Assembly (NCBI GenBank): GCA_030017355.1
Contig: JASEIR010000049.1
Span: 1 to 13,233 of the forward strand
Length of the DNA: 13,233 nt
Direction of reading: 5' to 3'
Origin: Actinomycetota bacterium
GTDB taxonomy: Bacteria; Actinomycetota; Aquicultoria; Aquicultorales; Aquicultoraceae
Part shown: one piece after another, positions 7,217 through 13,233 of the stretch
Layout: each line of letters opens with the position of its first letter
Position numbering within the stretch: the first letter of the stretch is position 1
Translations under genes and position numbers: made by a program
The notes under the pieces: generated by a model
Seen by the model: only the letters and a program-made list of their open reading frames with translations
The model's database searches: none
Told to the model about the DNA's origin: nothing

Positions 7217-7999
7217 ATGTTTGGGGCATTTTGGGTATCTGCATCAGGTCTTTTATCGCAGCGGGCAGCGGTTGATGTTTTGTCAAATAACATAGCCAAC
7301 ATCAACACTGTTAGCTATAAAAAGAATGCTGTGCAGTTCAAAGATTTAATATATCAGAGAGTCAACGCAATCGGAGAGTTTGAGCCCAATAATTCAAGCA
7401 GGACAGGAATATTGATGGGTACTGGAACACAGGTTTCATCAATGCAGAAAGTTTTTAGTCAAGGTGGCTTAGAGCAGACGGATAATCCATATGACATTGC
7501 AATTATAGGCAATGGTTTCTTTCAGGTTTTACTTCCTGATGGAACTTTAGCGTATACGAGGGATGGAAGTTTTAAGGTTGACAGTGACGGTAGTTTAGTT
7601 ACAGCGCAAGGCTACAAAGTTGAGCCGCCTATAAAAATTCCTGAGGGATCAACTAATCTAACTATCAGCCCTGAGGGCAAGGTTTCCGTTGTTATGGCAG
7701 ATACTGGGCAGACAAATGAAATAGGAAATATCTCGCTATATTATCCGCCTAACCCAGATGGCCTGCTTGCAATTGGGGAAAATCTCTATCTGCCAACGGT
7801 TGCTTCAGGGAAAATGGTTGAACAGATAGGTGATCAGAAAACAAGCGAATTAAGACAAGGGTTTCTTGAGAGATCAAATGTTGAACTGTCAGATGAGATG
7901 ACCCAGCTTATCATTGCGCAGCGGGCCTACCAGTTAAATGCACAGGCCCTGCAAGCAGCTGATGAAATGTTGCAAGCGGCAACAAATATTAGAGGCTAG
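7217..7999 (+). CDS. flgG: Flagellar distal rod protein FlgG (FlhP type)
   Basis: A 260-residue rod protein, the same length as E. coli FlgG. Characteristic stretches are MGTGTQVSSMQKVFSQGG, LEQTDNPYDIAIIGNGFFQV, LLPDGTLAYTRDGSFKVD, IGENLYLP and the C-terminal SNVELSDEMTQLIIAQRAYQ. These match FlgG better than FlgF or FlgE. The N-terminal rod motif is slightly unusual: NNIANINTVSYKK replaces the common NTxGFKK. The start is ATG 7217 with AGGAGG at 7206-7211; an in-frame ATG at 7193 would add eight residues and include that Shine-Dalgarno. In the family FlgG forms the distal rod. No flgH, flgI or flgJ follows, which fits a cell without L and P rings. Confidence 0.9.
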   Translation: MFGAFWVSASGLLSQRAAVDVLSNNIANINTVSYKKNAVQFKDLIYQRVNAIGEFEPNNSSRTGILMGTGTQVSSMQKVFSQGGLEQTDNPYDIAIIGNGFFQVLLPDGTLAYTRDGSFKVDSDGSLVTAQGYKVEPPIKIPEGSTNLTISPEGKVSVVMADTGQTNEIGNISLYYPPNPDGLLAIGENLYLPTVASGKMVEQIGDQKTSELRQGFLERSNVELSDEMTQLIIAQRAYQLNAQALQAADEMLQAATNIRG

Positions 8000-8065
8000 C
8001 GGAAGCATAAAAAAGGAATAGGATACCTTGCTAGAGCTTTCTCTTATTTGTAAGTGATTCATAAG

Positions 8066-8123
8066 ATCGGCAGGGGTAGCAGGGCTTGGGTTTAAGGTGG
8101 AGAAAAATGTAAAACCTGCCGAT
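8066..8123 (+). repeat. Inverted repeat upstream of flgM containing a sigma-28-like -10 box
   Basis: ATCGGCAGG (8066-8074) and CCTGCCGAT (8115-8123) are perfect 9-bp reverse complements 40 bases apart. The right arm lies within GCCGATAT (8118-8125), an exact match to the SigD/sigma-28 -10 box, 30 bases before the flgM start. No TAAA lies 14-16 bases upstream; the nearest TAAG (8093-8096) is 21 bases away. This is therefore not a standard promoter as read. It could be a regulator site with two half-sites or a large RNA stem-loop. The remaining flgG-flgM gap holds nothing else clear. Confidence 0.4.
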
Positions 8124-8154
8124 ATCTATAGCTATAAGCAAGGGGGTTAAGACC

Positions 8155-8475
8155 GTGAAAATTTCAAATGAGCAGGTAAGAAAAGCTCTTGAATCCTACG
8201 TCCGGCAAGTTGAAGGCAAAAAATCAAATAGGATAGAAAAAGAAAAGTCTTCAGAAAGCAAAGTTGGTGAATCTAAGAGAGGAGATTCAGTCACCTTCAC
8301 AGCTCGCAGCGAGGAGTTTAAAAGGGCAAGAGAACTTTATGATAAGCTTCCCGATATAAGAAAAGATCTGGTTAGCGAGCTTAAGAATAAGATAAAATCT
8401 GGCAGCTATGAAGTCACCAGCAAAGAAATTGCTGATAAGATTATCTACCGCACTTTTGTGGATAAATGGTTGTAG
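8155..8475 (+). CDS. flgM: Anti-sigma-28 factor FlgM
   Basis: A 106-residue small, highly charged protein. The N terminus MKISNEQVRKALESY, a lysine/serine-rich disordered middle (about 20-42), DSVTFTARSEEF (44-55), and the C-terminal LPDIRKDLVSELKNKIKSG (65-83) followed by YEVTSKEIADKII fit the FlgM family. FlgM binds the flagellar sigma factor (SigD/FliA) and is relieved when the hook-basal body is complete. The C-terminal part is the expected sigma-binding region. The start is GTG 8155 with AAGGGGG at 8140-8146. It leads the flgM-flgN-flgK-flgL order also seen in Bacillus subtilis, and the upstream inverted repeat may bear on its control. Confidence 0.9.
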   Translation: MKISNEQVRKALESYVRQVEGKKSNRIEKEKSSESKVGESKRGDSVTFTARSEEFKRARELYDKLPDIRKDLVSELKNKIKSGSYEVTSKEIADKIIYRTFVDKWL

Positions 8476-8532
8476 AATAAATGGGTTTAGTCATGTTAAG
8501 GCAAAGTAATTACTAAAAAGGTTGATGTAAGG

Positions 8533-9027
8533 GTGAAAGAATTAAAAGCAGATCCCATCGCATTAATTGATATATTAAGAAAAGAGAAAGGTTCTTACCA
8601 AGAGTTATTGAAACTTGCTAAAAGGGAGCAAGAATTAATAATTAGCAGAGATATCGAAGGTCTTTCAGATGTTATAAAATCCATGGAGCGCTTGATGTTT
8701 AGCCTTCGTGAGCTAGAAGAAAAGCGCTATCTACTTTTAAGCTTAAACGAGCCTAAGGACAAAGATCCACTAACCCCTAAGCTATCTTCAATAATCAATC
8801 ATTTTAATAGTTTGCAGGCAAAGGAAGCTGAAAGTTTAAGGGAAGATATATTATCAATTGTTAAAAATCTAGATGAGATCAATCGTACTAATGCGGAGCT
8901 TCTTAGGCGAAGCATCGACTATATAGATTTCATGCTCGATGCGATATTTGTAAATGATAATCCAACATATAGCAATAGGTGTACCTGCCAAAGCTCCACT
9001 CCCAGATTGTTTGATGGAAGAGCTTAA
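8533..9027 (+). CDS. flgN: FlgK/FlgL export chaperone FlgN
   Basis: A 164-residue, largely helical protein with long heptad-like stretches (about 15-60 and 80-140), consistent with the FlgN chaperone, which holds FlgK and FlgL for the flagellar export gate. Sequence identity within this family is low, so the call leans on size, helical character, the C-terminal pattern (YIDFML, then LFDGRA) and position between flgM and flgK. The start is GTG 8533 with AAAAGG at 8516-8521, a somewhat long spacing. The tail contains a Cys-x-Cys (NRCTCQS), which is unremarkable for a cytoplasmic protein but not part of the usual FlgN signature. Confidence 0.8.
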   Translation: MKELKADPIALIDILRKEKGSYQELLKLAKREQELIISRDIEGLSDVIKSMERLMFSLRELEEKRYLLLSLNEPKDKDPLTPKLSSIINHFNSLQAKEAESLREDILSIVKNLDEINRTNAELLRRSIDYIDFMLDAIFVNDNPTYSNRCTCQSSTPRLFDGRA

Positions 9028-9042
9028 AGAGGTGTACAGATA

Positions 9043-10449
9043 GTGGATGGGTTTTTTGGGATAGAGATAGCCAGAAGAGCTTTAGAAACAAGCCAATATG
9101 GGATGAATGTAACAGCTCATAATGTCGCAAATGCTAACACCCCTGGCTATACACGGCAAAGAGCTGTTCTTGAGGCGACCGAATCCTTCCCGGCACCTTA
9201 CTGGAATAGGCCATTAGTACAGGGCCAACTTGGCACAGGTGTCAGGGTAAAGGTGATCGAACGAGTCCGCGATAGTTACTTTGATGGTCAGATAAGAAAG
9301 GAAAACCAAGCTTTAGGGGGCTGGCAGGTAAAGGAAAACGCGCTTAAACAGCTTGAAACAATATTTAACGAACCATCAGAAGCTGGCCTTCAAAATGCTA
9401 TGGGCGAGTTCTGGAATGCCTGGCAGCAATTAAGCAGAAACCCTGAGAGCATATCAATCAGATCCAGTGTACTGGAAATGGGGCGGATGCTGGTTAATTC
9501 CTTTAACCAGTTGAGCGATAAGCTAAGCCGTCTTCAGGAAAATTTAAATGATCAGGTAGCTGCCAAGGTAAATGAAATAAATAGTATAGCGGAGAAGATC
9601 GCCTCAATAAACCACGATGTTTTAAGGATTAGGGTGTATGGTACTGAGCCAAATGATCTTCTCGACCAGAGGGATCAATTAATAGACCAACTTTCAAAAA
9701 TAGTGGATGTAAAGATAACCGAGCTTGATAGCGGTGTTATGTTGGTATATATCAACGGAAGGCAGTTGGTTAGCGAGCAATCGGCAAACCAGTTGCAGGC
9801 TGTAGCCAACCCTTTAAATAATGGTTTTTATGATGTTAAGTGGGCATTAGATGGTGAAAGCCTAGTAATGTACGATGGCGAATTGAAAGCCTTAGTTGAT
9901 TCCCGCGATGTGATCGTGCCAAAGTATCGAGGAAATCTTGATTTGCTGGCAAGTACACTGATAGCTGAAGTAAACAATTTGCACAGCCGAGGATATGGTT
10001 TAGATGGCACAACGGGTTGGAATTTCTTTACCGGAACAAGTGCAAAAGATATAGCTCTAAGTTCTGATGTTGATGACCCAAAGCATATAGCCGCTGCTTC
10101 GTCCTGGCCTCCTGGTGGAGCTCCTGGTGATAACACAAATGCTCTTGCAATTGGCGCGCTGAAGAACGCAGCTGTTTCGGTAGGTGGAAGTTTAACTACA
10201 ATGGATGACTACTATCGATCAATAGTTGCCAATCTTGGTATTGATTCTCAAGAAGCTTCAAGGATGGTCGAGAATGGAAAACTTTATTATGACCTGATAG
10301 AAAATCACCGTCAATCGGTGTCAGGCGTCTCGCTTGATGAAGAGGCGACTAATATGATCAAATTTCAGCGAGCATATCAAGCAGCAGCAAGGCTGATCTC
10401 AGTTTTTGATGAGATGCTTGACGTTTTGATAAATGAGATGGTAAGATAA
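9043..10449 (+). CDS. flgK: Hook-filament junction protein FlgK (HAP1)
   Basis: A 468-residue axial protein, shorter than B. subtilis FlgK (about 507) and E. coli FlgK (547), mostly through a smaller middle region. The N terminus has GIEIARRALETSQYGMNV (5-22) and AHNVANANTPGYTRQ (25-39); the C terminus has GVSLDEEATNMIKFQRAYQ and ends DEMLDVLINEMVR. FlgK is the first junction protein between hook and filament. The start is GTG 9043. Its Shine-Dalgarno (AAAGAGGTG, 9026-9034) overlaps the flgN stop, so chaperone and substrate are probably co-translated. It has no cysteine. Confidence 0.95.
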   Translation: MDGFFGIEIARRALETSQYGMNVTAHNVANANTPGYTRQRAVLEATESFPAPYWNRPLVQGQLGTGVRVKVIERVRDSYFDGQIRKENQALGGWQVKENALKQLETIFNEPSEAGLQNAMGEFWNAWQQLSRNPESISIRSSVLEMGRMLVNSFNQLSDKLSRLQENLNDQVAAKVNEINSIAEKIASINHDVLRIRVYGTEPNDLLDQRDQLIDQLSKIVDVKITELDSGVMLVYINGRQLVSEQSANQLQAVANPLNNGFYDVKWALDGESLVMYDGELKALVDSRDVIVPKYRGNLDLLASTLIAEVNNLHSRGYGLDGTTGWNFFTGTSAKDIALSSDVDDPKHIAAASSWPPGGAPGDNTNALAIGALKNAAVSVGGSLTTMDDYYRSIVANLGIDSQEASRMVENGKLYYDLIENHRQSVSGVSLDEEATNMIKFQRAYQAAARLISVFDEMLDVLINEMVR

Positions 10450-10468
10450 GCCATTTTATGTATGTCCA

Positions 10469-10503
10469 GGCTATTAAGAAATAGCCAAAAAGGCTATTAA
10501 TAG
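10469..10503 (+). repeat. Alternating inverted repeats in the flgK-flgL gap
   Basis: GGCTATT (10469-10475), AATAGCC (10480-10486) and GGCTATT again (10492-10498) are three 7-base arms. The middle arm can pair perfectly with either the first (4-base loop) or the third (5-base loop), so the two hairpins exclude each other. The third arm also lies in a 10-base palindrome, CTATTAATAG (10494-10503), which abuts the flgL Shine-Dalgarno region (10503-10512). This resembles an attenuator or translation switch, but the stems are short and AT-rich. Confidence 0.5.
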
Positions 10504-10519
10504 GTAGGGTGGTAAAAAG

Positions 10520-11404
10520 ATGAGAATAACCAACAGTATGCTCTCTAACACAATCCTTAAAAACATATCGGCCTCGTATGAGCGGCTTGAAAAATATGAG
10601 GCTCAGCTATCATCTGGAAAACTTTTTCGTCGGCCATCTGATAACCCTATTACAGTAAAGCAAGCAATGGACATCCGTGCCTCGCTTAAGGATATTGATC
10701 AATACCTAGGCAATATAGAAGATGGGATATCGTGGTTAGATACCGCCGATACGGCATTAAGGAATGCCAGCGATCTTTTACACAGAGCAAAAGAGCTAGC
10801 AGTAAGAGGTGCTAATGCTACCAACTCACAGGATGAACTGCAAGCAATTGCATTAGAGGTTGACCAGCTCTTAGAAAATATGATAAGCATTGGTAATACC
10901 ACTTTTGCTGATAGATATGTTTTTGCAGGGCATAAAACGACAATGGTACCTTTTACCAATGCGGGTTCTACTGTTAATTACAACGGCGACTCTGGAAGTA
11001 TTAGCTATGAAATTGAAAAAGGCATAACAGCACAGGTTAACCTTCCAGGAGATAACGTATTTAAAGGGACCACCGATGTCTTTCAGGTTTTAATCGACCT
11101 GCGAGATCATTTGCGAGCAGGCAATTATAGCGCCGTATCTCAGGATACAAGCCGCGTTGATGATGCTCTTGATGCGATTACAAATGCACTAACTGTAATA
11201 GGAGCAAGAACAAACCATCTTGAATTAACAAGGGACAGGCAAGAGCAAGCTAAAATTAACCTGTCTGAAATACTCAGCAATATAGAAGATGCCGATTTGG
11301 CGGAGGTTATAGTGAAGTTAAAGATGGAAGAAAATGTGTACCAGTCGGCGCTTTTGACCGGAAGCATGGCGATGCAAAAATCGCTAATTGATTTTTTGAA
11401 ATAG
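10520..11404 (+). CDS. flgL: Hook-filament junction protein FlgL (HAP3)
   Basis: A 294-residue flagellin-like protein close to B. subtilis FlgL (about 298). The N terminus has MRITNSMLSNTILKNI and LSSGKLFRRPSDNP (30-43). YVFAGHKTTMVPF is the typical FlgL block after the first helices. The C terminus reads LAEVIVKLKMEENVYQSALL. FlgL is the second junction protein, on which the filament grows under the cap. The ATG at 10520 is preceded by AGGGTGG about 8 bases upstream. It has no cysteine. It lies 70 bases after flgK, with the alternating inverted repeats in between, and 24 bases before fliW. Confidence 0.95.
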   Translation: MRITNSMLSNTILKNISASYERLEKYEAQLSSGKLFRRPSDNPITVKQAMDIRASLKDIDQYLGNIEDGISWLDTADTALRNASDLLHRAKELAVRGANATNSQDELQAIALEVDQLLENMISIGNTTFADRYVFAGHKTTMVPFTNAGSTVNYNGDSGSISYEIEKGITAQVNLPGDNVFKGTTDVFQVLIDLRDHLRAGNYSAVSQDTSRVDDALDAITNALTVIGARTNHLELTRDRQEQAKINLSEILSNIEDADLAEVIVKLKMEENVYQSALLTGSMAMQKSLIDFLK

Positions 11405-11428
11405 GATTTCAAAAGTTTGGTGGCGAGC

Positions 11429-11890
11429 ATGGTAAAGGTTAAAGAAGAAAAGAAAATCAAGTTTCCAACGACGCGGTTTGGCATTGTTGAAGTTGATGAA
11501 GATAAGATTGTAAGGTTTGTTGATGAAATCCCCGGATTTCCAAAAGCAAAGAGATTTGTTTTAATACCCCACGCGGAGGACAGCCCTTTTAACTGGCTTC
11601 AATCGATAGATATGCCGGAGCTTGCTTTTGTGGTAACCGATCCCTGGCTATTTTTTGAGGACTACAAACCGATTATAAACGAGGGCGATTTGGAAAAATT
11701 AGAGGTCGAAGGCGACCTCGAAGGTTCCTTAGTCGTGCTATCAATTTTAACCATTCCTGACGACCCATACAAAATGACCGCTAATCTTAAAGCTCCTGTT
11801 ATCATTAACTCTAGCAATAATACAGCAAAGCAGGTTATATTAGCAAATGAAGATTACTCGACCAAACACTTGATGCTGTCGAGCTCTTAG
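11429..11890 (+). CDS. fliW: Flagellar assembly factor FliW, CsrA antagonist
   Basis: A 153-residue FliW, near the usual 130-150. The family core is visible: TTRFGIVEVDEDKIVRF, then GIPGF-like EIPGFPKAKRF, a central FNWLQSIDMPELAFVV with DP just after, and the C-terminal NLKAPVIIN. In B. subtilis FliW binds either flagellin or CsrA, and releases CsrA inhibition of flagellin translation when flagellin is exported. ATG 11429 was chosen because it has GGTGG at 11419-11423; in-frame TTG 11417 and GTG 11420 would add 3-4 residues and cannot be excluded. The csrA Shine-Dalgarno overlaps the fliW stop. Confidence 0.93.
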   Translation: MVKVKEEKKIKFPTTRFGIVEVDEDKIVRFVDEIPGFPKAKRFVLIPHAEDSPFNWLQSIDMPELAFVVTDPWLFFEDYKPIINEGDLEKLEVEGDLEGSLVVLSILTIPDDPYKMTANLKAPVIINSSNNTAKQVILANEDYSTKHLMLSSS

Positions 11891-11898
11891 GAGGATCA

Positions 11899-12144
11899 AT
11901 GCTGGTCCTTACCAGAAAGACTAACGAAAGCATAAATATAGGCAAAGACATTGAAATTTTCATCGTCGAGATTAAAGACGATCACGTAAAGATCGGCATT
12001 AAAGCCCCAAAGGATGTTCCCATATACCGACAGGAGATATACAAATCTATCCTTGAGGAAAATGAGCTTGCCGCTTCGGTTTCTAAGGCAGCGCTTGAGA
12101 GCATAGGCGATGCCCTCGCTAAAAATTTTCCTGAAAAAGCTTAA
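11899..12144 (+). CDS. csrA: RNA-binding translational regulator CsrA
   Basis: An 81-residue CsrA. The start MLVLTRKTNESINIG and the block VKIGIKAPKDVPIYRQEIY are the hallmark regions. R6 and R44, known RNA-contact positions in the family, are present. The core is followed by a C-terminal extension to 81 residues, longer than E. coli CsrA (61) and B. subtilis CsrA (74). CsrA dimers bind GGA motifs in leader RNA and in Bacillus repress the flagellin message. The ATG has AGGAGG at 11889-11894, inside the fliW stop region. FliW upstream and flagellin downstream make the partner switch very likely here. Confidence 0.96.
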   Translation: MLVLTRKTNESINIGKDIEIFIVEIKDDHVKIGIKAPKDVPIYRQEIYKSILEENELAASVSKAALESIGDALAKNFPEKA

Positions 12145-12171
12145 AAAGACTGCAGAAATTTCCCAAGCTTG

Positions 12172-12207
12172 ACGATAATGCAATACAGAAAGTCTGCCTC
12201 TTATCGT
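12172..12207 (+). repeat. Inverted repeat between csrA and fliC
   Basis: ACGATAA (12172-12178) and TTATCGT (12201-12207) are 7-bp reverse complements 22 bases apart. A T-run (GCTTTTTCTT) lies 6-8 bases beyond the right arm, so a weak csrA terminator is possible. GACGATAA (12171-12178) also resembles a sigma-28 -10 box, but no TAAA is at the right distance. A poor alternative sigma-28 pair is TAAT (12176-12179) with GCCTCTTA (12196-12203). A 10-base palindrome, TCCGGCCGGA, sits at 12226-12235. The true flagellin promoter could not be fixed by eye. Confidence 0.35.
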
Positions 12208-12252
12208 AGCAGTGCTTTTTCTTAATCCGGCCGGAAGAGAAAGATTTTCGTA

Positions 12253-12300
12253 GCCACAAGGGGCAAAGGCAAGGAAGCCAACTAATTTTCAAGGAGGAGA
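12253..12300 (+). promoter_or_regulatory. Flagellin leader with candidate CsrA-binding GGA sites
   Basis: GGC (12268-12270) and GCC (12277-12279) can close a small stem with AAGGAA in the loop, the classic presentation for CsrA. A second GGA lies in the Shine-Dalgarno region itself (CAAGGAGGAG, 12290-12299), just before the ATG at 12304. The spacing between the two GGAs is about 20 bases. In B. subtilis hag, CsrA bridges two such sites, one over the Shine-Dalgarno. A neighbouring GCC-ACAAGG-GGC mini-hairpin (12253-12264) lacks GGA. The assignment is inferred from sequence and from csrA next door. Confidence 0.55.
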
Positions 12301-12303
12301 AAA

Positions 12304-13134
12304 ATGAGTTCAGGACTTAAGATCAACACCAACATCGAGGCCATGAACGCAAACCGCAATATGAACATCACAGCAATGAGCATGGCCAAGACTATGGAGA
12401 GACTTTCATCTGGTCTTCGTATCAACCGCGCAGCAGACGACGCAGCTGGCCTTTCTATTTCTGAGAAATTAAGAGGTCAGGTCAGAGGTATCAACAGGGC
12501 TGCTGCCAACGCCCAGGACGCTATTTCTCTAATCCAGGTTGCTGAAGGTTCACTCAATGAAACTCACAGCATCCTCCAGAGGGTTAGGGAACTAGCCGTT
12601 CAGGCTGCAAACGATACTTTGGGTACGGATGAAAGAAATGCAATCCAGCAAGAGGTTGATAGCCTATTAGCCGAAATCGACCGTATTGCAAATACAACTA
12701 CTTATAGCGATAAGAAACTACTTAATGGCGATCAGGCTACAACAGCTATGAACTTCCAAATTGGTGCAAACAGTGGTCAATCAATAGCCGTAACAATTGC
12801 CACAGCAACAACTGCAGCTTTAACCATTAATGGTCTTTGCGTAGGTTCGCATACTTTTGCAAGCCAAGCTATCGTAAGCATTGATAATGCCATCACTGAG
12901 ATATCTAAACAGAGAAGCAAGCTCGGTGCTATTCAGAACAGACTCGAGCACACGATCGCAAACCTCGGTGTTAACGAAGAAAACGTTGCAGCTGCCGAGT
13001 CTCGTATCCGCGATGCTGATGTCGCTGCCGAGATGGTCAACTTTACCAGGGCTCAGATTCTGTCGCAATCTGGTATGGCTGCTCTGGCTCAGGCTAATGC
13101 AAGTCGTCAGATGGTGTTGCAGCTTTTAAGGTAG
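12304..13134 (+). CDS. fliC: Flagellin (filament subunit)
   Basis: A short 276-residue flagellin (FliC/Hag type) with only the D0/D1 core. The N-terminal half has SSGLRINRAADDAAGLSIS (35-53) and LQRVRELAVQAAND (91-104), the region recognised by TLR5 in other flagellins. The C-terminal half has SRIRDADVAAEMVNFTRAQI and ends in LLR. The middle (about 145-190) is a small Ala/Thr-rich hinge with no D2/D3 domains. Cys179 (GLCVGSH) in this hinge is unusual, because flagellins and the other exported proteins here lack cysteine. Codons lean to C-ending AAC, ATC and GCC at the 5' end, unlike the neighbours, as expected for high expression. ATG 12304 has a strong AAGGAGGAG upstream. FliW probably binds this protein. 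Confidence 0.97.
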   Translation: MSSGLKINTNIEAMNANRNMNITAMSMAKTMERLSSGLRINRAADDAAGLSISEKLRGQVRGINRAAANAQDAISLIQVAEGSLNETHSILQRVRELAVQAANDTLGTDERNAIQQEVDSLLAEIDRIANTTTYSDKKLLNGDQATTAMNFQIGANSGQSIAVTIATATTAALTINGLCVGSHTFASQAIVSIDNAITEISKQRSKLGAIQNRLEHTIANLGVNEENVAAAESRIRDADVAAEMVNFTRAQILSQSGMAALAQANASRQMVLQLLR

Positions 13135-13144
13135 TAGTCTACTC

Positions 13145-13192
13145 AGAAGAATTGAAGTACCTAAAAGCAGAAGAATTGAAGGACCTAGAAGC
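13145..13192 (+). repeat. Tandem 24-base repeat after the flagellin gene
   Basis: Two adjacent 24-base units (13145-13168 and 13169-13192) differ at two positions. Each starts AGAAGAATTGAAG and ends AAGC. They sit between the flagellin stop and the terminator, and the end of the second copy forms the base of the terminator stem. One reading frame through both is open and would encode an AEELK-type repeat, but it has no start codon with a ribosome-binding site, so it is most likely not translated. Confidence 0.8.
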
Positions 13193-13217
13193 GGCTGGCG
13201 TAAGCCAGCCGCTTTTT
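13189..13217 (+). terminator. Strong intrinsic terminator of the flagellin gene
   Basis: AAGCGGCTGGC (13189-13199) and GCCAGCCGCTT (13204-13214) form an 11-bp perfect stem around a GTAA loop, GC-rich in the centre, with TTTTT at 13213-13217. This is a classic rho-independent terminator about 55 bases after the fliC stop. It is the only strong one found in the window. Confidence 0.93.
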
Positions 13218-13233
13218 ACACTGCCGGAACTGA

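Noticed and set aside
8940..9027. Possible frameshift at the end of flgN giving the odd Cys-x-Cys tail
   Set aside because: The tail ends in a FlgN-like LFDGRA and the stop sits exactly on the flgK Shine-Dalgarno, so the frame looks genuine.
10744..10751. GCCGATAC in flgL as a sigma-28 -10 box
   Set aside because: No TAAA-like -35 lies 14-16 bases upstream, and the bases are explained by coding sequence.
12251..12290. Possible c-di-GMP (GEMM) riboswitch before flagellin, from the GGCAAAGG and GCC segments
   Set aside because: Only one loosely similar segment is present. The paired second domain with its tetraloop receptor and the conserved downstream block are missing, and the stretch is too short.
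12881..13129. Second open frame inside the flagellin gene
   Set aside because: It overlaps the conserved C-terminal flagellin core in another frame and has low-complexity, unrecognised content.

Overview
This window is a continuous chemotaxis and flagellar gene cluster with every gene on the + strand. It starts inside cheA and ends just after a flagellin gene and a strong intrinsic terminator. No mobile element, CRISPR array, tRNA or rRNA was seen, and no stretch of 300 bases or more lacks a gene.

Layout. 1-540: end of cheA. 662-4027: cheC, cheD, cheY, cheB and cheR, with short gaps or overlaps. 4008-5731: two tandem HDOD/HD-domain genes. 5780-6292: cheX. 6335-7999: two rod/hook-type genes, flgF and flgG. 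8155-11404: flgM, flgN, flgK and flgL. 11429-13134: fliW, csrA and flagellin (fliC/hag). 13189-13217: terminator.

Organism. The order flgM-flgN-flgK-flgL-fliW-csrA-flagellin closely follows the late-flagellar locus of Bacillus subtilis. CheC, CheD and CheX occur together, and no flgH or flgI (L- and P-ring) follows flgG. This points to a monoderm or other deep-branching motile bacterium, such as a clostridial-type Firmicute or an early-branching flagellated actinobacterial lineage. The window alone does not settle which. Base composition is AT-leaning, and seven of the 17 start codons I could assign are GTG or TTG.

How the genes work together. CheA is the kinase and CheY the diffusible regulator. 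CheC and CheX are CheY-P phosphatases. CheB, CheR and CheD modify the receptors. FlgF and FlgG build the rod. FlgK and FlgL form the hook-filament junction, FlgN is their export chaperone, and FlgM restrains the flagellar sigma factor. FliW and CsrA should form a partner switch that tunes flagellin translation, and the flagellin leader carries GGA motifs of the kind CsrA binds. The two HDOD proteins are the least explained genes.

No entirely new system was found. The points most worth following are the flagellin leader, the cysteine in flagellin, the HDOD pair with intact HD metal ligands, and several unexplained inverted repeats between genes.
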